A stretch of DNA of 64,000 nucleotides, taken from assembly GCA_030949605.1 (NCBI GenBank), contig JAUZSH010000044.1, positions 1 through 64,000 of the forward strand, read 5' to 3'. Under the pieces are notes generated by a model. It made no database searches. It saw only the letters and a program-made list of their open reading frames with translations, and was not told where the DNA came from. Of the stretch, positions 55,729-64,000 are shown piece by piece. Position numbers and translations under genes: made by a program. The stretch is from Ghiorsea sp. GTDB taxonomy: Bacteria > Pseudomonadota > Zetaproteobacteria > Mariprofundales > Mariprofundaceae. How positions within the stretch are numbered: the first letter of the stretch is position 1; every line of letters starts with the position of its first letter.

Positions 55729-56677
55729 GCTTTTGTACCAGTTCTTTTAAATCATTTTTAACTGTTTCAAACATGTCTTGTCTTTCTTTTTTACCCTGCG
55801 GCAGCATATAGTTGTGTTGCAAAGATTCATCACCAATACCTTTCCAACGTTGACTTGATGCAAACAATGAATCCGCAAAAAAGGTCATGGTGGGTGTGCC
55901 AACGGCGGAGGCAAGGTGAAACGTGCCTGTGGATGTGCTGATAAACAGCGAAAATGAAGCAATCAAAGCAGAAAAGTCGGCAACACTTGCTTTAGAAACA
56001 TAGGTTTGTGCATTTAGCTCGCCTTTGTTTTTTTCAAACTCTGCTAAAAAGGCTTCATCACCTGGACCAAAAGCGAATAAAATTTGGATATTCGCTATAT
56101 CTACAATGCTTTTTGCCAGTTCTATATATTCAGATACTGTCCAGTTGGCATCGGATGACCCGCCAAAACCACAGTGAAAAGTTATAATATGTTTACCTTC
56201 TTGCGTTAAAGCATCATTTTTGGCTAGTTGAAGCAAAGGTTGAGGGTAGTTGGTATCCATATCAGGAAAAGCACTTTGAATCAAAGCCATATTATACTCA
56301 AACTCTGCCATCTTGACTTGTGAGCGGCGTTGCGTGATACGCTTATTGTAAAATACTTGGGCAACTTTGGTGGCAGGGGCAATGCGCCTAGGTATGCGCG
56401 CTAGAAATTGCGCTAAAGCTACGCGCGTATTGGAAAACAGGGTGAATGACAGGTCAAAGTGATGTTGTTTGAGTATTTTTGCGAGTTGGGTGCTGCTTTG
56501 CCCAGTATCGACAATCACATCATCAATAAAATCACAAGCCTCTGCAATGCTTTGGTTGATGGGCGAAATCAACACGGTGATGCGACAATCAGGCAGGTGT
56601 TGCTTTAGGATGTAACAAGCGGGAAGAGCGGTGATAAAGTCGCCAAGCTTATCATTGCGAACAATCAGGATGTTCAT
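55718..56677 (-). CDS. GT9 heptosyltransferase-like protein
   Basis: Protein of 319 residues. MNILIVRNDKLGDFITALPA and LFISTSTGTFHLASAVGTPT are GT9 motifs. It is divergent from WaaC upstream and more like WaaF/WaaQ or other GT9 proteins. It is convergent with the WaaE-like gene and lies one base after the ligase gene. Confidence 0.85.
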   Translation of the reverse strand: MNILIVRNDKLGDFITALPACYILKQHLPDCRITVLISPINQSIAEACDFIDDVIVDTGQSSTQLAKILKQHHFDLSFTLFSNTRVALAQFLARIPRRIAPATKVAQVFYNKRITQRRSQVKMAEFEYNMALIQSAFPDMDTNYPQPLLQLAKNDALTQEGKHIITFHCGFGGSSDANWTVSEYIELAKSIVDIANIQILFAFGPGDEAFLAEFEKNKGELNAQTYVSKASVADFSALIASFSLFISTSTGTFHLASAVGTPTMTFFADSLFASSQRWKGIGDESLQHNYMLPQGKKERQDMFETVKNDLKELVQKLTA

Positions 56678-56678
56678 A

Positions 56679-57947
56679 CTAAATTTTCTCTTGGCTTTTA
56701 CTTAACCCAAAACCCAATACAACAATAGCAAACAACGTGGAATAATGTGTATTTAAGCTAGGCTCTGTGAGACCATGTAGAATCACACTAACTCCACTGG
56801 CTGTAATCAAATAAGCATTTATTGTGTTTTGATCCCAGTCTGTTGTCCAACCAGTACGTACCCAATGGTAACAAAGAAATAGTAATGCGAATAAACCCAG
56901 AGGTCCCCAACGAGTAAGTGCAAATAAAAACTCATGATGAGGGTGACCATAAAAAATATTTTTTTCAGCATCATTGAGTTGTAAATAATCCACTTTGGTT
57001 GTTTGTAAAACTTTCTTTGCAGCATCGGGGTATCCTGCTGTACCTACACCAAAATAGGGGTCATTTTTCCAAACTTCCCAAGCTACAATCCAAATTTTCA
57101 GGCGCATATCTGCTGTTTTCCAACTTCCATTGATAACGGTTGAAACACCATCAATCGTTTTGTTAATTTTATTTTTTACAGGTGCGTAGTTAAACGCGAA
57201 AATAGAAATGAGAATGATGAAGATACTGAAAACCATAAGTTTTAGTTTCCATTGTTTTGGAAAAGTGACTTTAAATAGAACAAGAGAAAGGCAAGCGATA
57301 GTTGTGATATAACCACTTCTGCCATGCGCCATAAATACTGTAACTAATGTATAAATAACGAGGGTGTAACAAATAAACTTCCAAAGTTTGGGCATTTTTT
57401 GCGCTGCTATGATCAATGCGCCTGCCCAAATGCCATAAATAAAACCAAGTGATAAATGACCGATAAACCCAGATGCATCCAGTCGGCTACTGCCTAATGC
57501 CTGTATGGTGATGAGGGCATTATATTGAAGTGTTGTTAAAATGAGGTGGATAAACAGGGACAATGAAATAACAATAAAAGCATGTTTTCGTAGCGAAGCA
57601 TTATAATAAGCAAGCCCTATAATGATGGGAATAAAAAGCCAAAGTATTTGTTTGCCTATTTTACGGAACGCCAAGTTGTCCATAGGACCCCAAAGTGATC
57701 CGATAAAGTTCAAGCCGATGATGAGTAATATGCCTATGGTAATATACCTATAGTCACGCCAACACACTAACCAGCCTTGTTGAAATATACTTGGGTGTAT
57801 AAATACTGTAACCAATAATAAAGCAAAGAAAAAATTACTAACAGCTATAGCAAAAGGAAAAAGCAAGAGACCCACTAATAAAAAAAAGGATGCTACCTTT
57901 ATGGTGAAAGGCGATACCCCATTTGAAGTTGGGTCAATTTGAGCCAT
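56679..57947 (-). CDS. waaL: O-antigen-ligase/polymerase-like membrane protein
   Basis: Protein of about 422 residues with ten or more membrane helices. The large periplasmic loop (KNDPYFGVGTAGYPDAAKKV ... NIFYGHPHHEFLFALTRWGP) has the histidine-containing HPHHEFL motif of Wzy/WaaL-like proteins. I chose ATG 57947 (MAQIDPTSNGVSPF), which overlaps the end of the preceding frame by 14 bases. It would attach O-antigen or polymerise glycan. Confidence 0.85.
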   Translation of the reverse strand: MAQIDPTSNGVSPFTIKVASFFLLVGLLLFPFAIAVSNFFFALLLVTVFIHPSIFQQGWLVCWRDYRYITIGILLIIGLNFIGSLWGPMDNLAFRKIGKQILWLFIPIIIGLAYYNASLRKHAFIVISLSLFIHLILTTLQYNALITIQALGSSRLDASGFIGHLSLGFIYGIWAGALIIAAQKMPKLWKFICYTLVIYTLVTVFMAHGRSGYITTIACLSLVLFKVTFPKQWKLKLMVFSIFIILISIFAFNYAPVKNKINKTIDGVSTVINGSWKTADMRLKIWIVAWEVWKNDPYFGVGTAGYPDAAKKVLQTTKVDYLQLNDAEKNIFYGHPHHEFLFALTRWGPLGLFALLFLCYHWVRTGWTTDWDQNTINAYLITASGVSVILHGLTEPSLNTHYSTLFAIVVLGFGLSKSQEKI

Positions 57948-58845
57948 TGATATTTTTCCCAATAAATATTTCGCTACGGTGATTAAGCGCGTGACATTCA
58001 GAACTACCATTGTTTATTCTAGGTTCAACATGATTCCAATCAACAACTTCTATATTTTCAGCGGGAAAATCAGCGCCCCAAATCATGAATCGAGCAACTT
58101 CTCCAGCACGCCTTGCTGATAAATCCCAGTTATCTGAAAACTTGCTCCGCCACTTCTTAGCGGTAGGAAGGTTGTCAGCATGTCCAACAATGCGAAGCGT
58201 ATTTTTTCATCTAAGCTTGCAATAACTTTGCGTAAAATATCGAGGGCGTTTTTTTGCTCAACCCTGCGGTTTTGGATGTTGTCCACGATAATATCTATGG
58301 TTTCTTTCAAAATCGGATGGTTGGGTGCAGCAGCAATGAGATAATTGGTGTAATGCTGTTTGTTGATCAGAAACAACTCATCATCTTCAGGTTTGATAAG
58401 CCAAGCCAACGGCCAAACAAGGTGGGCATCAATATCCATATACACCCCGCCTTCTTTCCACAGCACAAACATGCGCCATAAATCCGCTTGTGCCGCGCCA
58501 TTGGTCAGTTGTTTGTAGGCAGGTGACAATCTCAGGGGAAGCGTTGGCTTCCAAATACTCAAGGCGGACTTCAGTGCTGACATAGCGGTAGTCATACGAA
58601 AGCGACATCAAGCGGTTGAATAAATAGTTGATATACACAGGAAATGACGCTTGGTTGGTGAAGTTGGTCTGCCAAATCACTTTGGGAATCTTTTGTTGTT
58701 GTTTCGACTTGCACTTGGCAGCGCTATATTCAGGAATGGTGAAACGAAAATTGGGCAGTAGGGCATGAAAAGGGTAACTTAATGTTTTAATTATTGCGCC
58801 AAAGATTTTAATCAGCCGATTGGCAACCACGATATGAACAGTCAT
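57934..58845 (-). pseudogene. GT32-type glycosyltransferase joined to an OmpA-like domain, frameshifted
   Basis: The first two thirds ([46 protein letters not shown] with the DxD) is a family 32 glycosyltransferase. From about 58255 the product changes to an OmpA/MotB-type peptidoglycan-binding domain: LRKVIASLDEKIRFA, then VGHADNLPTAKKW, NWDLSARRAGEVARFMIW and ALNHRSEIFI. Indels near 58540, 58195 and 58080 break it. The junction suggests a chimera of two genes or a genuine fusion. Confidence 0.65.
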
Positions 58846-58984
58846 TCACACTCCCTCAAATCAATACTGCCTAACTCTATCGTGGGTGAGTTAAAATCCA
58901 ATGTGTAGATGTGTGGAGAGAATCGAAAGGATTACACCTTAAGGTCTGCTCTCAACTCAATGAGGGTTGCTGCAACTTATACAG
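58846..58984. other. Promoter region before the MITE
   Basis: No gene. It lies upstream of the minus-strand glycosyltransferase and ends with the left target copy TTATACAG of the MITE (58977-58984). Confidence 0.4.
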
Positions 58985-59452
58985 CTGATGTTACGCACTT
59001 TGTTGAGAAAGAACGACTCCACTCTCATTTGTAGCGCGTAAACTGCAGTAATACCTTTATTCGTTAAAAATGAACGGTAATACTGCGATCTAAATATAGC
59101 CCGCATTATTCATAAATCGTCGTGATGATTGCGTAGAACCTTTGTTTGCAACGAATTTTAAAGAAATCGCTCGTAGCCGCGCTTACTAACGATTGATGAG
59201 AGATTTGTTGCGAATAAAGGGGCAAGCAAGGGCGCGGCTGTATTTGTGAATAACGCGGGATAGGAAGTGGGGCTTTAGCCCCGCATGAGAAGCATCATCA
59301 TGCATGCGCGACTGACACCCCAGGGTGCTTTCTCAGGCTTACGCCTTCACCTTGAGTCGCACTTCCTCAATCATGATTTTCTGCCATGTATTTTCTCGTT
59401 CCTGTGTTCTTGCGTGGAAATGACGAATTTTAGCCCGACTGCGTAACATCAG
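58985..59452. mobile_element. MITE (CTGATGTTACGCAC family) carrying a nested MITE
   Basis: The ends CTGATGTTACGCACTTTGTT and GACTGCGTAACATCAG are inverse; the flanks share TTATACAG (58977-58984 and 59453-59460). Apart from the insertion at 59100-59259 it parallels the copy at 22445. It sits exactly at the 3' end of the terB-like gene, whose stop codon lies in the duplicated target. Confidence 0.88.
59100..59259. mobile_element. Nested MITE with CCCGCATTATTCA ends
   Basis: A 160-bp element flanked by the 4-bp repeat ATAG (59096-59099 and 59260-59263). The uninterrupted site is visible in the copy at 22445 (TCAATATAGGGAG). It is closely related to 21149-21311. Confidence 0.87.
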
Positions 59453-59917
59453 TTATACAGATCTTCCTCCAATAACTTCTTGACGTGCATCAATCTTGGC
59501 TTGGATAAATTCATCATGATACACACCAATCAGCTTGGCAAGTTTGCGAATCATGTGTTCCTCATAGGAATCAATATGACCATCTGCCATAGCAATCAAC
59601 CAAAGCTCTTTGAGGATGTCGATGCGTTCCTCAGTGCTGTAATGGTCGATAATTAATGATGTGAACTGATGCAAGTCCATGGCTTTGTTTTGCGCATCTT
59701 TAGCATCTTCGATAAGTGCCTCAACCTCATCGTGATTAAGCTCAAAGCGTTTCTCAATGGCTTTGAAAATCGCTTGATGTTCACTGGCATTAATATCATC
59801 ATCAGCTTGCATGATTTCAACCATCAAGGCGGTGACTGCCAAGGCAATGGTGTGTTCCTTTTTTTCAGGTTCTTTGCTTTCTTCGGCAAATAATGCTTTG
59901 AGTTTACTAAACATCAT
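59453..59917 (-). CDS. TerB-like protein
   Basis: Protein of 154 residues. The acidic helical repeat VTALMVEIMQADDDINASEH with ERIDILKELWLIAMADGHID is the TerB/TerB-like fold (paired D-x-D loops, possible metal binding). It is encoded just downstream of ilvD on the same strand, gap 5 bases. Its stop codon (TAA) overlaps a MITE target duplication, so the natural end is preserved. Confidence 0.85.
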   Translation of the reverse strand: MMFSKLKALFAEESKEPEKKEHTIALAVTALMVEIMQADDDINASEHQAIFKAIEKRFELNHDEVEALIEDAKDAQNKAMDLHQFTSLIIDHYSTEERIDILKELWLIAMADGHIDSYEEHMIRKLAKLIGVYHDEFIQAKIDARQEVIGGRSV

Positions 59918-59922
59918 ATCTC

Positions 59923-61770
59923 CTATTTAAGTTGGTCGAGATTACGCACGGCACCTTTATCAGCAGATGTGGTCAACGCTGCGTAAGCCCAAAGAGCTTT
60001 GGATACCTTGCGTTTACGACCTAAAGGTTTCCACGCATCTTTGCCTTTGCTTTCCATAACTTCGCGGCGTTGGTTTAATTTATCATCTGAAATAGCCAAG
60101 TTGATAGAGCGATTTGGAATATCAATTTCAATAGTGTCCCCATCTTCAATCAAAGCAATCGCACCACCTTCGGCAGCTTCTGGGCTGGCATGACCAATGG
60201 ATAAACCTGATGTGCCGCCTGAAAAACGACCATCGGTTAAGAGTGCGCAAACCTTGCCCATACCTTTGGATTTAAGGTAAGAGGTTGGATAAAGCATTTC
60301 CTGCATACCAGGCCCACCTTTAGGCCCTTCGTAGCGAATGATGACGGTATCGCCTGCTTTAACTTTATCGTTCAGAATGGCAGAAACAGCATCATCCTGA
60401 GATTCAAAGACACGGGCAGTGCCAGTGAATTTCCAAATCGACTCATCGACACCAGCCGTCTTCACGATACAACCGCGTTCGGCAATATTACCAAACAACA
60501 CGGCAAGCCCGCCTTCTTTGGAGTAGGCATGTTCCATGCTACGAATACAACCGTTTTCGCGGTCGGTGTCTAAATGTTTCCAGCGCTCGGATTGTGAGAA
60601 CGCGACCTGGGTAGGGATACCGCCAGGTGCTGCGCGATACATTTCGCGGGCTGCGGTGTTGGCTTCATTCACAATATCGTTGGCATCCAAGCCTTCGCCT
60701 ATGGTTTTGCTGTGAACAGTAGGGATGTCGCGATGAATCAAGCCACCTCTGTCTAACTCGGCAAGAATAGAAATCACGCCACCAGCTCTGTGTACATCTT
60801 CCATATGATAATGCTGAACCGCAGGCGCAACCTTGCATAAGTTAGGCACTTTGCGACTCATGCGGTCAATGTCTTTCATGGTGAAGTCCACTTCGCCTTC
60901 TTGGGCAATGGCCAATAAGTGCAATACAGTGTTGGTGCTGCCACCCATGGCAATATCCAGCGCCATAGCATTTTCAAAGGCTTCAAAGGTGGCGATAGAG
61001 CGGGGGAGCATACTTTCATCATCCTGCTCATAATAACGTTTGGTGATGTCCACAATGGTGCGCCCAGCTTGCAAGAATAGTTCCTGACGGTCGCTATGTG
61101 TTGCCAATAACGAACCATTACCTGGCAATGCCAATCCAAGGGCTTCGGCGAGGCAGTTCATGCTGTTTGCGGTAAACATGCCTGAGCATGAACCACAAGT
61201 CGGGCAGGCAGAACGCTCTACGGCAGCCACATCTTCATCAGATTCATTTTCATCGGCAGCCATAACCATAGCATCCACCAAATCAAGATGCCTTTCACGG
61301 TTATCAATGGTGACTTTACCTGCTTCCATGGGGCCACCTGAAACAAATACCACTGGGATGTTTAAGCGCAAAGCAGCCATGAGCATACCTGGTGTGATTT
61401 TATCGCAATTGGAAATACAAACCATAGCATCAGCGCAATGGGCATTGACCATATACTCCACGGAATCAGCAATGATTTCACGGCTAGGCAACGAATAAAG
61501 CATGCCGCCATGACCCATGGCAATGCCATCATCCACAGCAATGGTGTTAAACTCTTTGGCAACGCCACCCGAAGCTTCAATTTCGCGGGCAACCATTTGC
61601 CCCAAGTCTTTAAGGTGAACATGTCCTGGCACAAATTGAGTAAATGAATTGACCACAGCAATGATAGGCTTTTCAAAATCATCATCTTTCATGCCTGTGG
61701 CACGCCAAAGTGCGCGCGCACCTGCCATGTTTCTGCCTGCGGTAGTGGTTCTAGAACGGTATATTGGCAT
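59923..61770 (-). CDS. ilvD: Dihydroxy-acid dehydratase
   Basis: Intact protein of 615 residues, normal length for the proteobacterial enzyme. [36 protein letters not shown] and [20 protein letters not shown] carry the Fe-S cysteines; [20 protein letters not shown] is the signature 2. It dehydrates dihydroxy acids in isoleucine and valine biosynthesis. The stop is 5 bases before the TerB-like start. Confidence 0.98.
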   Translation of the reverse strand: MPIYRSRTTTAGRNMAGARALWRATGMKDDDFEKPIIAVVNSFTQFVPGHVHLKDLGQMVAREIEASGGVAKEFNTIAVDDGIAMGHGGMLYSLPSREIIADSVEYMVNAHCADAMVCISNCDKITPGMLMAALRLNIPVVFVSGGPMEAGKVTIDNRERHLDLVDAMVMAADENESDEDVAAVERSACPTCGSCSGMFTANSMNCLAEALGLALPGNGSLLATHSDRQELFLQAGRTIVDITKRYYEQDDESMLPRSIATFEAFENAMALDIAMGGSTNTVLHLLAIAQEGEVDFTMKDIDRMSRKVPNLCKVAPAVQHYHMEDVHRAGGVISILAELDRGGLIHRDIPTVHSKTIGEGLDANDIVNEANTAAREMYRAAPGGIPTQVAFSQSERWKHLDTDRENGCIRSMEHAYSKEGGLAVLFGNIAERGCIVKTAGVDESIWKFTGTARVFESQDDAVSAILNDKVKAGDTVIIRYEGPKGGPGMQEMLYPTSYLKSKGMGKVCALLTDGRFSGGTSGLSIGHASPEAAEGGAIALIEDGDTIEIDIPNRSINLAISDDKLNQRREVMESKGKDAWKPLGRKRKVSKALWAYAALTTSADKGAVRNLDQLK

Positions 61771-61930
61771 TATCTCACCCTTTTAAAATTTTAGCTTATC
61801 GAGAATGCGTAAGGATAAGCAGATTACTCACGCATTGCGACCACCAATAAGGTGACCACGTGTTTTTTTAATACGCCATATAAACCAACATCTTACACTC
61901 TGCACGTACAAACACTTGCAGGATCTAGGT
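61771..61930. other. ilvD promoter region
   Basis: Intergenic. It includes a short inverted repeat GCTTATC/GATAAGC near 61794-61820. I could not pick a promoter with confidence; an attenuator was not seen. Confidence 0.4.
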
Positions 61931-63883
61931 TTAAAAACCAAAGCTTTTAAGCTTGTCATTGAGTTTTTCTTTAAGTTTCTCTTCTTCTTTTTTCTTGGCA
62001 GCATCAGCTTTTTCTTTTGCCGCTTTCTTGGCTACTTCAGCCTTGGTTCGTGCAAGTTCCTTTTTCTTGGCTACTTCAGCCTTGGCTTGTGCCAGTGCTT
62101 TTTGTTTGGCAGCTTCAAGTTTGGCTTGGGCTAATGCTTTCTGTTCTGCAATATAATCATTCAGTTCAGACTTGAGCATGAGTTCAATATTTTTACGATT
62201 TTCTGCCATGCTATTATTGGCAATATCCAATTGTTTGAATTGTTCTTGATATTCACCAGTATATGAAAGCATACGTTCAGTCAGTCTTTCTTTTAATTTT
62301 TGTGTCAACTCAGCTTTCTTTTGATGAAAACGTTTTTTCATAGCATGACTTAGCATTTTGTCCAAGTTGGATGCGATATGAATATTAGGTTTTAAAGGAT
62401 TGCCTTGTATAGAAGTATCCACATCAAATGCGTCAACTTTTTTCAAAACAAGTGCCATTTCTTGGTCAAACTGCGAAGTGCCAAGGTTGATAAAATCAGC
62501 ATTTTCAAATTTTATGTTTGCGGTCATGTCCATAGCATCGATACCCAAATCAGCGCGACCTGTAATATGTGTTTTTGCCTTTTTAAGTAACATTTTGTTG
62601 CCAGCTAACTTAAAATCTTTCACGTTCAAGCCGTTCATGTCCCATGTTAATTGATTGATGGATTGATCACCACGGTGGTCAAACAAACCTTTGATATCAA
62701 GGTTGGCGGTTTGTGAAAAGCCTTCACCTGTTATGTGTAGTGTTGTTGGTCGATTCATCACACCTTGCTGGTGAGTAATATCTCTCCATTCTGTCAGCAG
62801 ATTACCATGGGTTAAGTGTATGGAAAAATTCATGCGTTCAATCAAAAAGTCTGGTTGTGGTTTAGCCAATGGGAAACGGACAAACCTGCCTTCAAGCCGT
62901 TCGCGTTCCTTTTCTTCTTCTTGGCTACTTTGAATCTGTTCAATGATAGGTTGTGCTTTTTTGTAGTAACCTTGGAGGATAGGCAGCCAAGCTGCGATTT
63001 GTTCGCCAAACAACAGCTTGCTGATGTTGGTCATACCATCAAAATTCATCTGATACTTGTTTTTTAAGCGTTCAAAATCTTCAGTTGGTGCTGATTTTAA
63101 TGCTTTGAGTTGCATGTTCAGGTCTGTTTGCGTTGCTTTGACCCAATCACTTGCCTGTTGAAAGGCTAGTTTATCATCTTGTAAGCGTTGCTTTAAGGCA
63201 GCTAATTGTTCTTTTCGTGCTTTAAAGTCATCCAGGGAAACAATTTTACCTTGGATGATACGATTGAACTCATTGTTATAAGCTTGCAGTGTTTGTTGGT
63301 TGGGTAGTGTGGATAAGGTGCTTTTTAGCTTGATTTTGCTATTTTGGAGCGAACCTTTCAATGTTTCACCCCGTTGTTCGGTGAGTAGGGTTTCGCGTTC
63401 TAATATTTCAGAGACAGAGGGGAGTTTGTTTTTAATCGTTAAGTCAGGGGCAACTGAGCTGGTACTTGAGCTGCTTGCTTGCTGTTGGCTGGGTTGTGTT
63501 TCAACCTTTTGAACAACCAATAAAGCACCGGATTGATTTCTATCGGTATTAAAAGCTAAACCTTTCATGCTGATGTCTTGAATAATCACTTGACCTGATA
63601 ACAACGGTGATAAGGCTACTTGCATATTCATGCGTTGCCATTGCATAAGGTTTTTCATGGGCTGTTCAGCATCTGCGATTTGCACATCCTTTAATGCTAT
63701 CCCCAAAGGGTCAAAGCTGAGGTTGACCTGCCCCACATCGACCTTAGCACCTGCAATATCTGAACCATATGATTCAATCGTATTTTTTATCAATGTCGAG
63801 GCATAAAACATCCAAAATAAAACAAACAATCCAACAATAGCAATAAAGCCTAAAAAACCTTGCCAACGAAACACTTTTAACAT
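61931..63883 (-). CDS. TIGR03545-family membrane-anchored protein
   Basis: Intact protein of 650 residues. An N-terminal helix (GFLGFIAIVGLFVLFWMFYA) is followed by an AsmA-like beta segment (GQVNLSFDPLGIALKDVQIA), coiled-coil parts and a long Ala/Lys/Glu-rich C-terminal helix (KALAQAKAEVAKKKELARTK). This matches TIGR03545, a family of unknown function usually encoded next to a TIGR03546 (DUF2062-like) gene, which is what lies upstream here. Confidence 0.85.
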   Translation of the reverse strand: MLKVFRWQGFLGFIAIVGLFVLFWMFYASTLIKNTIESYGSDIAGAKVDVGQVNLSFDPLGIALKDVQIADAEQPMKNLMQWQRMNMQVALSPLLSGQVIIQDISMKGLAFNTDRNQSGALLVVQKVETQPSQQQASSSSTSSVAPDLTIKNKLPSVSEILERETLLTEQRGETLKGSLQNSKIKLKSTLSTLPNQQTLQAYNNEFNRIIQGKIVSLDDFKARKEQLAALKQRLQDDKLAFQQASDWVKATQTDLNMQLKALKSAPTEDFERLKNKYQMNFDGMTNISKLLFGEQIAAWLPILQGYYKKAQPIIEQIQSSQEEEKERERLEGRFVRFPLAKPQPDFLIERMNFSIHLTHGNLLTEWRDITHQQGVMNRPTTLHITGEGFSQTANLDIKGLFDHRGDQSINQLTWDMNGLNVKDFKLAGNKMLLKKAKTHITGRADLGIDAMDMTANIKFENADFINLGTSQFDQEMALVLKKVDAFDVDTSIQGNPLKPNIHIASNLDKMLSHAMKKRFHQKKAELTQKLKERLTERMLSYTGEYQEQFKQLDIANNSMAENRKNIELMLKSELNDYIAEQKALAQAKLEAAKQKALAQAKAEVAKKKELARTKAEVAKKAAKEKADAAKKKEEEKLKEKLNDKLKSFGF

Positions 63884-63898
63884 GATAGCGGCTCCCGA

Positions 63899-64000
63899 TT
63901 AATCTGAAAAACTTTTATATATTGCAAATAATCTGCTTGCTTTCAGCATTTCAATCACTTTCAGTTGGTTAACCCATGCCATAAAACGATGACGGTAAGT
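63899..64000 (-). CDS. TIGR03546-like (DUF2062) protein, C-terminal part only
   Basis: The last 33 codons before the stop at 63899-63901 encode YRHRFMAWVNQLKVIEMLKA ending YKSFSD. The gene runs off the right edge. It is identified mainly by position next to the TIGR03545 gene, so the assignment is tentative. Confidence 0.5.
   Translation of the reverse strand, partial: TYRHRFMAWVNQLKVIEMLKASRLFAIYKSFSD

Noticed and set aside
61771-61930. Branched-chain attenuator upstream of ilvD
   Set aside because: No leader peptide rich in Ile, Val or Leu and no terminator-antiterminator pair was found.

Overview
The window reads as part of a Gram-negative proteobacterial genome. The right third carries lipopolysaccharide-core genes (two GT9 heptosyltransferases, an O-antigen-ligase-like protein, a WaaE-like glycosyltransferase), IlvD, Mrp, an SPFH/NfeD pair and TIGR03545-type proteins. 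This is typical of Gamma- or Zetaproteobacteria; I cannot assign a genus from sequence alone. No tRNA or rRNA gene was recognised.

Layout. (1) 1-3.3 kb: a 24-bp tandem repeat, two MITE-like elements, a perfect palindrome, and a minus-strand cassette of two YfjP/YeeP-like GTPases plus a small protein. (2) 3.3-17.5 kb: a type III-B (Cmr) CRISPR-Cas locus. It holds a NE0113/Csm6-type CARF protein, cmr1 to cmr6 with cas10 (GGDD, no HD domain), a Csx1-type CARF-HEPN RNase, a Card1/Can2-like CARF-nuclease, cas6, cas1, cas2, and an array of 15 repeats with a MITE inside one spacer. (3) 17.7-21.1 kb: a tightly coupled operon that starts with the ring nuclease Csx16 and continues with a P-loop kinase, an SDR, a Gfo/Idh/MocA dehydrogenase and a TPR protein. 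(4) 21-44 kb: a mosaic of plasmid and mobile DNA. It includes three Rep_3 initiators, two iteron origins, an integrase, a MobV relaxase with a TOPRIM-like tail, MazEF-, HipBA-, RelBE- and VapC/Phd-type modules, an IS4-superfamily element interrupted by an IS30 element, an IS200/IS605 element with intact TnpB, an IS66 transposase, a RAYT, a WYL regulator and a broken deoxyribosyltransferase-like gene. (5) 44.5-64 kb: a largely intact chromosomal segment for Fe-S carrier, membrane quality control, cell-envelope sugars and branched-chain amino-acid synthesis.

How the parts work together. Cas6 and the Cmr complex would make and use crRNAs from the array. Cas10 would make cyclic oligoadenylate, which would activate three candidate CARF effectors and be degraded by Csx16. 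The four genes coupled behind Csx16 are not a type III accessory set I know, and they are the best candidate here for something undescribed. At least five families of short inverted-repeat elements pepper the accessory region. One is clearly related to the resident IS4-type transposon: it shares ends and a 7-8 bp target duplication with it.

Caution. Many accessory genes, and almost all the cas genes, are broken by single-base indels while their protein sequence is otherwise well kept. The envelope genes from 46.4 to 57.9 kb are nearly all intact. This may be real decay, or a local sequencing or assembly problem. I mark such genes as pseudogene and give the span over which the product can be followed through the frames.
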